A DNA stretch of 64,000 nt from Stentor coeruleus (GCA_001970955.1 MPUH01000184.1:1-64000); one strand, 5' to 3'; shown: positions 31,115 to 42,058, counted from the stretch's first letter. Program-made: numbers and translations. Notes: a model not told the origin generated them from the letters alone.

Positions 31115-32542
31115 ATGTCTGACACGAAGGAACCTCTAATGGGAGGAGATGAATCCAAATCCAAATCGACGACCTACGAAGCCATTCAAGCTCTTTTCTT
31201 CATGGTAGCCTTTTCAACAGGTCTTGGGATATTAGGATCCACGGACTCACTGACAAAATTTGGTATTGACAGCTTGCTCGCAGACTTTTTGGTCATGATC
31301 TTCGTCACTATCACATACACGATTAACCATCACATGATCGCTTATTGCTGTAGAGAAAGCTCAGAAAAATACAATTTCGCTGAATATCTTGAGGACAAAT
31401 TTGGAAAAGCAGCAGCCATGGTCTATGATATCTTGATGACAATCCACAACTTCATTTTATTAGCATATATTCAAAGATACTTAGGAGGTTATGTTTTTGG
31501 AAGCCCAACTGCAGCTGGTCAAGATCCTGATAAGGCATATTACTTTTTAGCTTTAATCAACATTCCATTGATTTTCATTTCTTTGACTAGTGATTTCAAG
31601 AAAATCAAATGGTTTTGTATTGTCCTTCTTCTTGCTTGGATTTATATCTTCACTGGTGGCCTTGTAGAAACTGTTGCCACATGCACTTCTGATGAATATT
31701 GGAGCAGTATCCCAGTTTTATCAGTAGCAGGATTTGACAGCTGGTTAATTAAACTTGTCGGCCTTCAGCTTTATTTTTCAAGCGCTTTTCAATCATTACC
31801 TTTCATATATAAAGAAGTTAAAAGAAGTACAATTATGACAACTGTCATTAATGCTTCAGCTCTTGCTTCACTTTTAGTTTACTTTACAGTTTACGTGTTT
31901 TACACATTTGAAAATATCACAATTACAGTTGAAGATACAACAACAAATGCAGGAAATAGTACTTCTACTGCTACTAATTCAACAGTTTCTGCTGTATCTT
32001 TTGTAGTTGAAAATTCAATACAATGTGGAAAAGATCAAGATTATATTACATTGAAAGCTTATGGACTTGCTCTTGCTGGTGCTTGTGCTGTTATTGTTAA
32101 TGTCATCCCTGCTAGATTTGCCCTTGCTCAGTTTCTTGCTGGTAACGACGCTGATACAATGAAAAAAGCTTCAGGATCAGACAAACTCTTGTCTGTGATT
32201 CTTATAATGGGTTCAATTGTCTTATCGTTGTTTATGTTTAACCTCAAGGTCTGGGAGGTCATAATTTGCATTGGTGTTGTTTTAACTTCGATATTAGGTA
32301 TAATTGTTCCTCCTGTAGCGCTTTTATTCAGTAAAGAGTACTCACATTTACTTAAAATCGGCAAAAATCACGAAGAAGGACACGATGGAAAAGAAAAGAA
32401 AAAAAGAGAATTTATAAAGACTGACGATCAAAAGAAAAAGATCTTCATTTTCAGCTACTTAGTCTGGATTGCCTTTGTAGCGATTGTAGGCATTGTAGCA
32501 GGGTTCTTTATTATGATAGATGGGAGTAAGTTAGATAAGTAA
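31115..32542 (+). CDS. Multipass amino-acid-transporter-like protein
   Basis: Protein of 475 aa with about eleven hydrophobic segments between residues 25 and 470. A short acidic N-terminus (MSDTKEPLMGGDES) and the first helix FFMVAFSTGLGILGS resemble the amino acid/auxin permease (AAAP, SLC36/38) family, whose first helix carries a similar GxGxLG pattern. A large loop near residue 285 has several NST sites (NAGNSTSTATNSTVS), suggesting N-glycosylation on the non-cytosolic side. The C-terminus is highly Lys-rich (GKEKKKREFIK) before the last helix. Substrate unknown; family assignment is moderate. It is followed after only 34 bp by the kelch gene on the same strand. Confidence 0.7.
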   Translation: MSDTKEPLMGGDESKSKSTTYEAIQALFFMVAFSTGLGILGSTDSLTKFGIDSLLADFLVMIFVTITYTINHHMIAYCCRESSEKYNFAEYLEDKFGKAAAMVYDILMTIHNFILLAYIQRYLGGYVFGSPTAAGQDPDKAYYFLALINIPLIFISLTSDFKKIKWFCIVLLLAWIYIFTGGLVETVATCTSDEYWSSIPVLSVAGFDSWLIKLVGLQLYFSSAFQSLPFIYKEVKRSTIMTTVINASALASLLVYFTVYVFYTFENITITVEDTTTNAGNSTSTATNSTVSAVSFVVENSIQCGKDQDYITLKAYGLALAGACAVIVNVIPARFALAQFLAGNDADTMKKASGSDKLLSVILIMGSIVLSLFMFNLKVWEVIICIGVVLTSILGIIVPPVALLFSKEYSHLLKIGKNHEEGHDGKEKKKREFIKTDDQKKKIFIFSYLVWIAFVAIVGIVAGFFIMIDGSKLDK

Positions 32543-32576
32543 GTAGTTTCTTTTAAATCTTTTTTTATATACAAAA

Positions 32577-34235
32577 ATGAACTCATTGTTTTGGCATAAG
32601 ATGCGAGTCCAAGGCCAGGGACCAAGTCCTCGAGAAGGGCTTTCAGTGATTTACAACAGTAGAGACAAGAAATGGGTAGCTTTTGGGGGAATTGGTGACA
32701 GAAGGTCAAATGATGTGTATACTTATGATCCAGTTACAGGGAATTGGGAACAAATTGAAGCAGAAGGTAGCGTCCCATGTGGTAGAGGATATCAGGTTTC
32801 ATGGATAGACGACACACATAATATCATGTTCATTCATGGTGGACAAGGTGATAGAAGAGATTCATTAGGAGATTTATATGCTTTAGATTTAGACCAATGG
32901 GTATGGAAAAAACTTTATATTATTGAACAACCTAGTGGAAGGGCACATCATGCTGCATGTAAACTTCAGGATAGAGTTTTTATGTATGGAGGCTGTAGTG
33001 CTCCAGAAAACCTTATGCTTGATGATCTTTGGGCTTTTCAATATCATGATATTGATTGGAGTGCTTCAGGTACTGAAGTCCCTGGACCAAGTTGGACAAG
33101 ACAAAAGACAAAAGGCACTTCTCCAGGTCCTAGAAAAGGACACACTTTATGTAGTTTTCAAGACACTTTGATACTTTTTGGTGGTGTTACAACACAAAAA
33201 TACTCTTCAGATTTGTTTATACTTAATGTAAACGAATTAAGGTGGATTAAAACACAACCTAGAGGTAAAGGTCCAAGTCCAAGAGCATTTCATTCAACAG
33301 CAATTCTAGATAATTTTTGTGTTGCGATTTTTGGTGGAGTTGAATCTTTAAGAGAAGGGCGGGCTGAAAGATTGAATATTTTAAACGATTTTTATATACT
33401 AGATTTATCAGAAATGCATTGGAGTGTGCCAATTATGGGTGGGTATTGTCCTTCAAAAAGATATGGGCATTCAATGTGTTGGGGGCAGAATTCTGAAGGG
33501 AAGTCTCAATTGTTGTTACTTGGAGGACTTGAACAGTCTTATTGTCCAATGGAAATTTATTCTTTAGAGAAAACTGAAGTCACAGCAGGACAGGCTTGGC
33601 AAGCTGGTGGTGGGCAGTTTGCTGATAAGAATTCTTTTGCTAAAGCAGAAGCGACGATTAATGAGCAGATGAAAAAAATAAAGGAACTACAGAATCAATT
33701 ATCAATAAACAGGGATAAAATTGTCATATTGGAAAATGAAAAACAAAGCTTAGCTGAAAGACTTGAACATCAAGTCCGTGAAAATAAAGAACAACAAGCA
33801 GCGCTTGGAAGCAAAATCGCCCGTTTAGAAGAAGTAAATAAAAAAAAAAATTCTGAATTAGAAACTGTGAAAAAATCGCAAAGTCAAAATGATAAAAAAG
33901 AAAAACTTTTACTTGAGAGAATTGAGAAATTAGAAGATATGGTTAAAAAAGCTGAATCACTTTTGATAACTTTAGATCATTCTTTTGCAGAAATGATTGC
34001 TATGAATGCTGGGAATCAAATAAGAGGTTTAAGTAAAGAGAGAATGGATGATATTGCTTTACGTAAAAGAAAACATCAGGAATCTTTGATAAAGTTGAGG
34101 GAATTTTATCAGTTGTCAATTGAGGATTCAGAGAATATTGAAGCTAATATGAAAGAGGAAGAGAATGAAGAGTCTTATAGGGAGGAAATGCAAGAAGAAC
34201 ATGATAGTTTAGAAGATTCTTTAGATGAGGATTAA
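32577..34235 (+). CDS. Kelch-propeller and coiled-coil protein
   Basis: Protein of 552 aa. Residues about 10-340 carry six kelch repeats of the PSPRxxH...GG type (GPSPREGLSVIYN, FGGIGDRRSNDVYTYDP, HGGQGDRRDSLGDLYALD, and PGPRKGHTLCSF). Residues about 350-470 are a coiled coil (EQMKKIKELQNQL), and the tail is acidic. The layout resembles cytosolic kelch scaffold proteins such as Tea1- or KLHDC-like proteins. Tea1-type proteins mark cell polarity at microtubule ends, but no specific orthology is claimed. The ATG follows tttatatacaaaa and lies 34 bp after the transporter stop, so the two may be the tightest tandem pair in the window. Confidence 0.85.
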   Translation: MNSLFWHKMRVQGQGPSPREGLSVIYNSRDKKWVAFGGIGDRRSNDVYTYDPVTGNWEQIEAEGSVPCGRGYQVSWIDDTHNIMFIHGGQGDRRDSLGDLYALDLDQWVWKKLYIIEQPSGRAHHAACKLQDRVFMYGGCSAPENLMLDDLWAFQYHDIDWSASGTEVPGPSWTRQKTKGTSPGPRKGHTLCSFQDTLILFGGVTTQKYSSDLFILNVNELRWIKTQPRGKGPSPRAFHSTAILDNFCVAIFGGVESLREGRAERLNILNDFYILDLSEMHWSVPIMGGYCPSKRYGHSMCWGQNSEGKSQLLLLGGLEQSYCPMEIYSLEKTEVTAGQAWQAGGGQFADKNSFAKAEATINEQMKKIKELQNQLSINRDKIVILENEKQSLAERLEHQVRENKEQQAALGSKIARLEEVNKKKNSELETVKKSQSQNDKKEKLLLERIEKLEDMVKKAESLLITLDHSFAEMIAMNAGNQIRGLSKERMDDIALRKRKHQESLIKLREFYQLSIEDSENIEANMKEEENEESYREEMQEEHDSLEDSLDED

Positions 34236-34725
34236 TAGATGGTGAAAGTTTTTAAGATTAAATTTTTATTATAGATAAGATTTTAAGGTTTTGGGATTAG
34301 GATTAGGATTCTGAATGAATAAAGATTTTTGATAGAAGATTTATGGTGGATACTTTTTTATTGTTTATAGAAATTTATAATAGTTTTTATTGTGGTGAGA
34401 ATTTTTGGTTTTGATAATCGGTTACTTATGCTGGTGTTTGGAATTAGAAAAATTCGAAAATGATCTTAAAAGTTTATTCCTGAATAAACCCCATACATAA
34501 AACTCACAAATATCTCATAAAAATACTCAAAAATTGTACAAATTATCGTATTTAAGCAACCAATTCACAAAAAGTGTGTTCTACAATATCATCTCCAACA
34601 TATAAATATAAAAATAATATCTAAGTCATAATTTTTTCCATTCAAAATAAAATTTCCATAAACTATAAAACCTAAATCTTGCCTTATCTAATCTATCATC
34701 AAACTAAAATCCCAACAAAGTAAAA
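34236..34725. other. Tandem-gene spacer with a sharp skew switch
   Basis: G-rich top strand (3' flank of the kelch gene) to about 34450, then C-rich (5' flank of the FYVE gene). No ORF or RNA gene seen. Confidence 0.5.
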
Positions 34726-35610
34726 ATGTCAGAACCAAAATCCCGTAGCCGAGCGAATTCCGAAGAAGAGCGCAAAGAGAATTCTTCAATCGCTGAATCC
34801 AGCCTGCCAAACTTTGTCGACTCCGTAGCTTCCTCTGCTCTTTTCTCCGCATCAACCATATCGAAAAATGGTATGAGCGAGTTTAAACAAAGTCCAAAAT
34901 GCTTGGTCTGTAATAAAAAATTTACTCTAACCTCAAGAAGACATCATTGCCGATTCTGTAAAGAATCAGTATGTGATTTACACAGTATGAAACGAAGATG
35001 CTTTCCTGGAGACAATGAAAAGCAAAGAATATGCGACAATTGTGATAAAGAATTTGTTAAAGAAGAAGTGCGAAAAGAAGTTGAAGAGGAAGTGGCAAAA
35101 CTAGAAAAACAAGTTCAACATGCAAGAGAAGTGAATGAAAAATTATATAAAGAACATTATGAAAAGACGGCAAGGGTTAATCAATTAGAATTAGAATTGA
35201 CTAAAGCTGAGAGGATTCAGAAACAAAAGGAACAAGCTTTACAAGATAAGCTTATTGAAGAACAGAAAAAAGGGAATTCAGCTAGACAACAAGTTGATGA
35301 GTTGGGTAAGTATTTAGATGAATCGAGAAAATGTGAGAAAGAAATGATTGAGAAATGTGAAGGGACGGAAAAACAGCTGGAAATGCTGAAAAATCAGACT
35401 GAGAGTTTAAGAGAAAGGAGGACTGAGTTAGAAGGGCAGATAGAACATTTGAATTCAAGGCTTAAAGGAAGCTTACCACTTGACCAAGTTAGAGAAATCA
35501 TGTGCCAAAGGTGTAGAAGCAGATTAAACCAGACGTATAAACCTCTAGTCCATGATGTTCCCATACCAGAAGAAGGTGAAGATGATGGTTCGGTAGTAGA
35601 AAATGACTAG
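34726..35610 (+). CDS. FYVE zinc-finger coiled-coil protein
   Basis: Protein of 294 aa. The FYVE domain (about residues 58-112) has the basic signature RRHHCRFC, with Zn-ligand pairs CLVC, HHCRFC, and CDNC; this finger binds phosphatidylinositol 3-phosphate on endosomes. The usual WxxD before the first pair is absent, so lipid affinity may be altered. A long coiled coil follows (about 115-255), and a CxxC pair (CQRCRSR) lies near residue 265. An endosome tether or effector role is inferred from FYVE plus coiled coil, as in EEA1-type proteins. Convergent with the TPR gene, stops 60 bp apart. Confidence 0.88.
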   Translation: MSEPKSRSRANSEEERKENSSIAESSLPNFVDSVASSALFSASTISKNGMSEFKQSPKCLVCNKKFTLTSRRHHCRFCKESVCDLHSMKRRCFPGDNEKQRICDNCDKEFVKEEVRKEVEEEVAKLEKQVQHAREVNEKLYKEHYEKTARVNQLELELTKAERIQKQKEQALQDKLIEEQKKGNSARQQVDELGKYLDESRKCEKEMIEKCEGTEKQLEMLKNQTESLRERRTELEGQIEHLNSRLKGSLPLDQVREIMCQRCRSRLNQTYKPLVHDVPIPEEGEDDGSVVEND

Positions 35611-35669
35611 TTTTATTATAAATGCTATATGATTTCTAATTAAAGCTCTTTATAGCAATTTCTCTATAC

Positions 35670-37499
35670 TTATAAACTATCTAATTCTTCTATTTTTTTC
35701 ATAACATAATCAACTGATTCCTGCTGATTATTCTCAATAAATATATCCTTAGCCTGTAAATACAAGCTTTTAGCTTTAACTCTATTCATTATATTCTCAT
35801 AAATTTCCCCCATCATCAAATACAAATTTCCTAATTCTATATCTTTTTCTTTATTTATCTTCTTCATAAGCTCTTTAATAATATCACAATATTCTAAGCT
35901 TAAATTATACTCTTTCATCATATAATAAGTTGTAGATATCATAGTATAAGTTGATATAAGCTCATTATCTTCATTTCCTACAAGTTTTTGTTTAAGTTCT
36001 AATGAGTCAAACATCATTTCCAGAGCTTTTTCATAATTTTTCATCATTGCATTAACATTTCCAATAATCTCTATAAAATTCGCTGTTTTTATATTCTCAT
36101 TGCCGTTGTATTTACGATTCAAAACAAGTGCTTTATCGAAATTCTCTTTGGCCTTATCAAATTTACTCTGTGCAATACATAAATTCCCTAGTTCTGAATA
36201 TTTATGTATAAGCTGATCTATGTTTTCTTCATCTTCAATAGTTTCTTGTATCGACATTTCTAAGAATATTTCCGCTTGATCAACTTCTTCAATTTTATAA
36301 TGATAAAAATATTTATAATAATAAAGTTCACTTTGAATAATCCTTGAAGGATGTTTTTTTAGAGTAATTTCTGAGAGGTCGATATAGGATTTTGCTTTTT
36401 CTATATTTTCTAAATTTAGATAGATTTTGCATATTGATATATAAGATTCAAGAATACTTTTCAGATCGTTGTTTTGTTTGTAAATATTAAGTTCCTTTTC
36501 AGCTATTTGTAGAGATTCTTCGTATTTTCCTTTAAGGTATTTTGTTTCAGCTGCAATGCTGTAGATATTTGCTGCTTTTTTGGTATTTCCATAGACTTCA
36601 TTAACAATTTCAAGCATTTCATCTATTAAAGGTTCAATGGCTATAGGGTTAGTGATGTTGTGACAAGCATTTTCTAAGTAAATCATCCGTCCTTGGTTAA
36701 AAAATTTTGTAGTTTTTAAAACATCGTTTCCCTGAAGAGCTTTGTTAGCAGCTTCTTCAAATTCCCCTAGTTCAGCACATACTCTTGCATAGGATTCATA
36801 TATGTAGACTTTTACTAAAACTTCAGATTTTTTTGAAACTTTTTCAAGGATTTGTAAGGCTTCTTCAAAGCATTTTTTATTACAGGAACATAATCCTTGG
36901 GTTTGTAAACATCTAGTATAATCAATATCTTGACAATTTATTGATTTAAGTAAGTTTATAGATTCATTTGAGTACTCTAAAGCTAAAGCCTTGTCTTTTA
37001 ACATGTAAATTGTTCTGGCCAGTCTGTCAAAAGCCATTGCTTGTTGATTAACATTTGGAAATTTATGCTTTTTTATGCTTGGCTCAAGCCATTTCCTAGT
37101 TTCTTCAAAGTTTTCTAATTCAAAATACGTAAAAGCCATAATGACAAAGATTTCATGAGCTTCTTGGGAATCTTTATTATTAACTAATTCCAATTGATTC
37201 TTTACTTCTTGCAAATGCTCTAATGCTCGCTCAGGATTTTGATATAAAGAATAAGCAAAGGCTATGTCGGCAAAAACTTTCCCTATTTTTAAAGGATGGA
37301 TTGGGTAGATTTCTTTAGCGATATTCACAGCTTTGTCAAAATACTCATGGCTTTGTTTAGGATTCGTACCTTTTGATAAGTTTTCCAATGCTTTAGATAT
37401 CATATCTTTCATTTGTTGGTAAAGATTAGTGTCTTGTGGTAGTTTGGAAATACTTCTTTGAAGCCATTTTGTTCTTCTTAACCAACTATAAATAAACAT
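35670..37499 (-). CDS. Large TPR-repeat protein
   Basis: Protein of 609 aa, nearly all tetratricopeptide-like helix pairs from about residue 25 to the end, with alternating Ala/Tyr/Leu and acidic/Lys helices (for example LIHKYSELGNLCIAQSKFDKAKENFDKAL and YYMMKEYNLSLEYCDII). Repeats of the 40-residue type near 410-600 resemble kinesin-light-chain or NPHP3-like TPRs. There is no signal peptide or other domain. It should be a protein-binding scaffold; partner unknown. ATG at 37499 follows aattttatattt. Confidence 0.8.
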   Translation of the reverse strand: MFIYSWLRRTKWLQRSISKLPQDTNLYQQMKDMISKALENLSKGTNPKQSHEYFDKAVNIAKEIYPIHPLKIGKVFADIAFAYSLYQNPERALEHLQEVKNQLELVNNKDSQEAHEIFVIMAFTYFELENFEETRKWLEPSIKKHKFPNVNQQAMAFDRLARTIYMLKDKALALEYSNESINLLKSINCQDIDYTRCLQTQGLCSCNKKCFEEALQILEKVSKKSEVLVKVYIYESYARVCAELGEFEEAANKALQGNDVLKTTKFFNQGRMIYLENACHNITNPIAIEPLIDEMLEIVNEVYGNTKKAANIYSIAAETKYLKGKYEESLQIAEKELNIYKQNNDLKSILESYISICKIYLNLENIEKAKSYIDLSEITLKKHPSRIIQSELYYYKYFYHYKIEEVDQAEIFLEMSIQETIEDEENIDQLIHKYSELGNLCIAQSKFDKAKENFDKALVLNRKYNGNENIKTANFIEIIGNVNAMMKNYEKALEMMFDSLELKQKLVGNEDNELISTYTMISTTYYMMKEYNLSLEYCDIIKELMKKINKEKDIELGNLYLMMGEIYENIMNRVKAKSLYLQAKDIFIENNQQESVDYVMKKIEELDSL

Positions 37500-37987
37500 A
37501 AATATAAAATTCAGTTATGGATTAGTTTTAAGATTAGAAGATAAGATGATATATTGGAATTTTGGATAAATCATGATTTTTTGTTTTAGATTTATGATAA
37601 TAAGGGCTTTTTTTGGATATTAAAGGGGAAATTGGAAGATTTTTATAGGTTTTTAGTAGAAAGGATTTGGGAATTAGGAGAAAAGATGAAGTAAGATATT
37701 TAGAGAGAGAAAATTTGGAAGTTTGAAGATTGGGGGTTTGGTATTTATAGGATAAAATATAGTTTGAGTTAGAGGATAGTTGGAAGACAATTGATTTTAA
37801 TAATAAACAAATACTTCACATTGATAAATTCCCTTCTTAATAATAATTCTATATCTTTATCAATCACTATAAAAATTTCCTAATCCAATTAATCCTCTCA
37901 TCCAAACACAAAAACCCCTTTATTAATTTTAACGCACAGCCAAAACCTATCTTTATAATATTTATAATCAATTACTTTAAAATAAGC
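37500..37987. other. Spacer with near-perfect G-rich then C-rich halves
   Basis: Clearest case of the spacer skew: 37621-37680 has 19 G and no C, 37861-37920 has 19 C and no G on the same strand. No gene seen. Confidence 0.6.
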
Positions 37988-38764
37988 CTACAACATAATA
38001 AGTGCATCAAATCTACTTGATGTTGACGTTAAAAATATCTTCTTCATATAATCATACATCAAATATTCTTTAACCCTTCTTGGGGGAATAACAATCGGTA
38101 AATCATCATTTCCTATTATACGATGAAAATACCCTGTCGCTGATTCTAAATAAAACACTCCAGATAGTTTTTTCCGTTCATCAAGCACTAAAGAATAATG
38201 TGGTTCAGGGCTTTTTTGCATTAACTCCAATATAGACTTTCTAGTAGATTTATGCTCATTTCCTGGAAGAAAGCAGTTTTCCAAAGCTATGAGTACTCGG
38301 TCTATATTAGAATCTTCATTAGAAGTTAAAGCTGTGGTACTTGTATTAAATGAAATTCGTTCATATTCAGTATTTTTATCAGTTTTGTACTTTGAGTTTT
38401 TTTTTAACTGTTTTTCTTGTTCTTTATATGTTATTGGAGATAAAGCTTTTCTTTGTTCGATTATGTTCCTTATAGTCATTTCGTCATCAGAAAGATTGTC
38501 TGTAGACTCTTCGAAAGTTTCTTCTCTAAGCACAGTCAGACCTTTTTTAGCTAGTTGAGATCTGACCATTTGTGCGGTGACGATTTGGTGCTTGCCTAGT
38601 ATATCCGGACTTGAGATCTTGAGGGATTCTAGCAACTCATCAGAGGTTTTGCTTATGGTCCTTCTGTGCATGTGACGAGGTTTTACACACCCTACAATGT
38701 CTTCTGATTTTATTATGCTTTTGATATTACCTTCGTTGGCAGAAACACATCTTTTACTGTTCAT
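37988..38764 (-). CDS. CKK-domain protein (CAMSAP/patronin-like)
   Basis: Protein of 258 aa. Residues about 155-258 match the CKK microtubule-binding domain of CAMSAP/patronin proteins. RVLIALENCFLPGNEHKSTRKSIL corresponds to the family's ALxxVCLAGExN...L block; SLVLDERKKLSGVFYL to the FRD..FRALY strand; and YDYMKKIFLTSTSSRFDALI to the final Y+xxKKxF...DAI strand. CKK binds microtubule minus ends between protofilaments. Animal CAMSAPs are 1000-1500 aa with a CH domain, whereas this protein has only a Ser/Lys-rich disordered N-terminus (1-150), as expected if CKK is the ancient core. In a ciliate it could stabilise cortical or basal-body microtubules, which is inference. Confidence 0.65.
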   Translation of the reverse strand: MNSKRCVSANEGNIKSIIKSEDIVGCVKPRHMHRRTISKTSDELLESLKISSPDILGKHQIVTAQMVRSQLAKKGLTVLREETFEESTDNLSDDEMTIRNIIEQRKALSPITYKEQEKQLKKNSKYKTDKNTEYERISFNTSTTALTSNEDSNIDRVLIALENCFLPGNEHKSTRKSILELMQKSPEPHYSLVLDERKKLSGVFYLESATGYFHRIIGNDDLPIVIPPRRVKEYLMYDYMKKIFLTSTSSRFDALIML

Positions 38765-39590
38765 TGTTATAATTACTAGGAGTAGGTAATAATGGGAGCA
38801 TGACTTGATATTGAGATTGCATAATTTTGGATTTTAATTATTAAGTGTGAAAAGAATTTGATGATTTGATGATTTTATTTGTGAGGATTAGGCGGATTTA
38901 TGAGTTTTTTATTAGAGAAATTTAGGTGCTGTTTTAGATATAAATGGAGTGTTGATTGGGTGATATTTATGAGGTGATGCAAGTTAGAAGATTTTTAATA
39001 GAAAATTAATTATTTATAGGATGTTTTAGGAAAGGTTTTGTTTTATAGTTTGGATTGGATTTTATAAGAGGTTTTTGGAGGCTGGAATAAAATTTCTCCA
39101 AAAATTTTGAGTTGATAGAAAGTGTTAAGGATTTGCGAGGAAGATTTTGGTATTTTTACATTTTTTGTACGATACTCTTTTACTTTAAACATATTCTATT
39201 TAAATTAATCCGGAATACAAATATAGCCTGCTATCAATTTTCTTGAATAAAAAGCAAAATCCTTCATTTGATAAGGAACTTTATCATCATAGTTCACTTG
39301 TATTACATCAATTATCCTCTAATATTATCCTCTTAGAATTAAACTTATAAGCATAAACCCAATTTACTAAAGCTATTCTAAAACCTTATCTAACTTAGAT
39401 TCCCCAAATCCTAATCTTATTTTCTCCTTTTTATAAACTAAAAGGATAATTTTATATTAATTAAAAATTCTCTCCAAAAAAAATCCTCTCCCAAAGTATC
39501 GCCATTCAAAAAAATCTCTTTTGCACTAAATCTCATAATTCAGCGAATTTTCCATAAACGCATTCTAGTAAAATTCAGTAAAAATATAAA
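38765..39590. other. Divergent promoter spacer
   Basis: Top strand G-rich to about 39170 then C-rich to the C2H2 start. No ORF or RNA gene seen. Confidence 0.5.
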
Positions 39591-39950
39591 ATGGAATCTT
39601 TCTTATATAATTCTCTGTATACTGACCCTTCAGTTTTAACTATGCTTATCAATAGCACTGATCAATCTTCAATTATGCACACATGTAGCATTTGCAAAGA
39701 TAAATTCAATAGTGCAAAAGGACTTGAAATCCATATTAACAAAATCCATGAAAGAAGTCCTCGAAGATTCTGCTGTTCTCATTGCCCAAAAGGTTTCAAA
39801 AACCAAATCTTGCTTAAAGTTCATGTAAAGCAAGTTCATGAAAAAGCTTGTAAAATCTTATGTGTGAAATGTCAGAAATACTTTAGTAATAAATTCAACC
39901 TTCAAAAACATAACAAGAAAATGCATCCTCCAACTGTTAGTATCAATTGA
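39591..39950 (+). CDS. Three-finger C2H2 zinc-finger protein
   Basis: Small protein of 119 aa with three C2H2 fingers in tandem: CSICKDKFNSAKGLEIHINKIH (written with H..H spacing 4), CSHCPKGFKNQILLKVHVKQVH, and CVKCQKYFSNKFNLQKHNKKMH, joined by short KxxE/SP linkers. All ligands are intact. About 30 residues precede the first finger and only six follow the last. A DNA- or RNA-binding role is usual for such arrays; target unknown. ATG follows gtaaaaatataaa. Confidence 0.85.
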   Translation: MESFLYNSLYTDPSVLTMLINSTDQSSIMHTCSICKDKFNSAKGLEIHINKIHERSPRRFCCSHCPKGFKNQILLKVHVKQVHEKACKILCVKCQKYFSNKFNLQKHNKKMHPPTVSIN

Positions 39951-40381
39951 AGTATGTTTAATTAGTATATTTTACGTTTAATATTAATGTTTTGAAAAGT
40001 TAAGAGCTTTGAATATTGTTTATGTTTATATTGTAACTAGAAAATACGGATAAATTATGTTTTAATATGATGATTATTTAAATTTTTATTTAGTTTGCTT
40101 TTGATTAAGACTCTAGTATGATTTTTGTAATGTCAATGAGGAATGATTATACTAATGCTCAGTTTTGTTAAGCTTAGAAATTTGTTTGGGTTAGATATAA
40201 TTGATTTTTCTAGTAGTTTTATTCTCAAGAAAAAAAATATTTCAAACATATTCTTTATCCCAAATAAAAATCCTATCAGCCTAAAAATTACATTTCACCT
40301 ATCATATCCTATACAAAACTAAAATTCAAATTCAAAATCACCTCATTCATCAAACCCACGCAAAAATCTTTAAACACTTTC
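39951..40381. other. Tandem-gene spacer
   Basis: G-rich to about 40200 then C-rich top strand. Nothing else recognised. Confidence 0.5.
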
Positions 40382-42058
40382 ATGCCTTATTTCCTAAATT
40401 TTTCACTACCAAAGTCCTCTCTAACCAAAATTCCTTCAATAAAGTTAATTTCCTCACCTAATCCCAAATCTTCACATTTATTAATATTCAAAATGATTCC
40501 AACTACTTCATCTTTTACACCAAAATACACTCTTACCAAACCTCGGCCTACAAGTAACAGCATAAAAATCACAAAAAACACATCCCTCAACCTATCTTTA
40601 ACACAAAAACCTGATATCAAAGTTATAAAATTTGACTCAGCCACTCCAAAACAAAGCTTTTCCAAACCAAATCCCGAAAAGCCCCTTCAAATTTCTGAAA
40701 AGCTCATAGCAGCATACCCAACAGTCTCATCAGGATTAACCATAAAACTCAAAGCTAACTTCAATAAAAGTTATGGAAATATAAGCCGGGAAGAAATCAA
40801 ATCAGCAAGACCACGAAAAAAAATATCTTTAGGGAACTCAAGAAGACTATCTCAAATATACACAGATCCAGATTCTATGATATCAGAAGTTCCAATAACT
40901 CCGATTTTTGCTTTAAAACAATTTTCTCATTTTTTATCAAAATTCGAACTTGGGGAGATATCAGTGTATCCTGAAATATATTATTTAGGACTTAAAGCGC
41001 AGAAAATCCAAGGGGATTCTGGAGAAGAAAATTATGGTTTTGATGACCAAAGATCGGATTATAAGCTCATACAAGGAGATCATATTTTTTATAGGTATGA
41101 AATACAACAAATGTTGGGGAAAGGGTCATTTGGACAGGTATGTAAATGTTATGACCATAAATCTAAACAACAGGTTGCAATAAAAATCATTCGTAATGAA
41201 AAAAGGTTTCATAGGCAAGGAAATATTGAAGTTAAAGTCCTTGATCATATAAAAACTCATGACCCTGACAGTAAAAATTCTATGGTCACTATACTTGAGT
41301 CTTTTACTTTCCGCCAACATCTTTGCCTGTCTTTTGAACTTTTAAGCATAAACCTTTATGAACTCATCAAATCTAACAATCTCCGAGGTTTTTCCTCATC
41401 ACTAATCAAAAGGTTCGCTTTACAAATACTAAACTGCCTGTGTTTTCTTAGAGAAAACAAAATAATCCACTGTGATTTAAAGCCAGAAAACATTTTACTT
41501 AAACAACTAAACAAATCTAGCATAAAAGTTATCGACTTTGGCTCATCATGCTTTGAAACTGAAAAAATCTACACTTATATCCAAAGTAGGTTTTATCGTG
41601 CTCCAGAGATTATATTGGGTATTCCATATACAACAGGAATTGATATGTGGAGTTTTGGGTGTATATTAGCTGAGTTAAGCACAGGGTGTCCATTGTTTCC
41701 TGGGGAATCAGAAGCTGAGCAGTTATTGTGTATGATGGAAATAAAAGGTCTTCCTCCACAAGAAGTCTTAATGGCTAGTACAAGACGAAGTATGTTTTTT
41801 GATGGAGGTAAACCTAAAGTTGTCCCAAATACCAGAGGGAAAAAGAGACTGCCAGGAAGTAAAAATTTAGAAGAGAGGCTTAGAATATCAGATGAAGGGT
41901 TTTTGGATTTGATAAAAAGTATTTTATAAACAGGAACACTTGAATGGGACCCAAAGAAAAGAATAACCCCAAGAGAAGCCTTACAGCATACCTGGCTTCA
42001 TGAACAAAATAATCGTCTTAAAACTGCAGCGATTACTAGAACAGTTAAGACTAAATAG
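40382..42058 (+). CDS. DYRK-family kinase (one intron)
   Basis: Dual-specificity tyrosine-regulated kinase, 553 aa. A Ser/Thr/Lys-rich N-terminus (1-215) leads to a kinase domain (about 238-535). It has GKGSFGQV, VAIKII, the catalytic IIHCDLKPEN (the HCD form typical of DYRK), DFG and the YxY activation loop KIYTYIQSRFYRAPE, where the second Tyr is normally autophosphorylated. The apparent TAA after LIKSIL is inside a 15-nt intron at 41919-41933 (GTATTTTATAAACAG). Splicing gives LIKRTLEWDPKKRITPREAL, the standard kinase subdomain XI arginine block, proving the exon beyond. The stop is TAG at 42056. The N-terminal residues about 180-215 resemble the DYRK-homology box region only weakly. Confidence 0.93.

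Noticed and set aside
41472-41486. GTGATTTAAAGCCAG in the DYRK gene fits the intron pattern including A10
   Set aside because: It encodes the catalytic HCDLKPEN; removing it would destroy the kinase. A chance match.
41919-41933. In-frame TAA in the DYRK kinase as stop-codon reassignment or early end
   Set aside because: It lies in a typical 15-nt intron; splicing yields the conserved RTLEWDPKKRITPREAL end.
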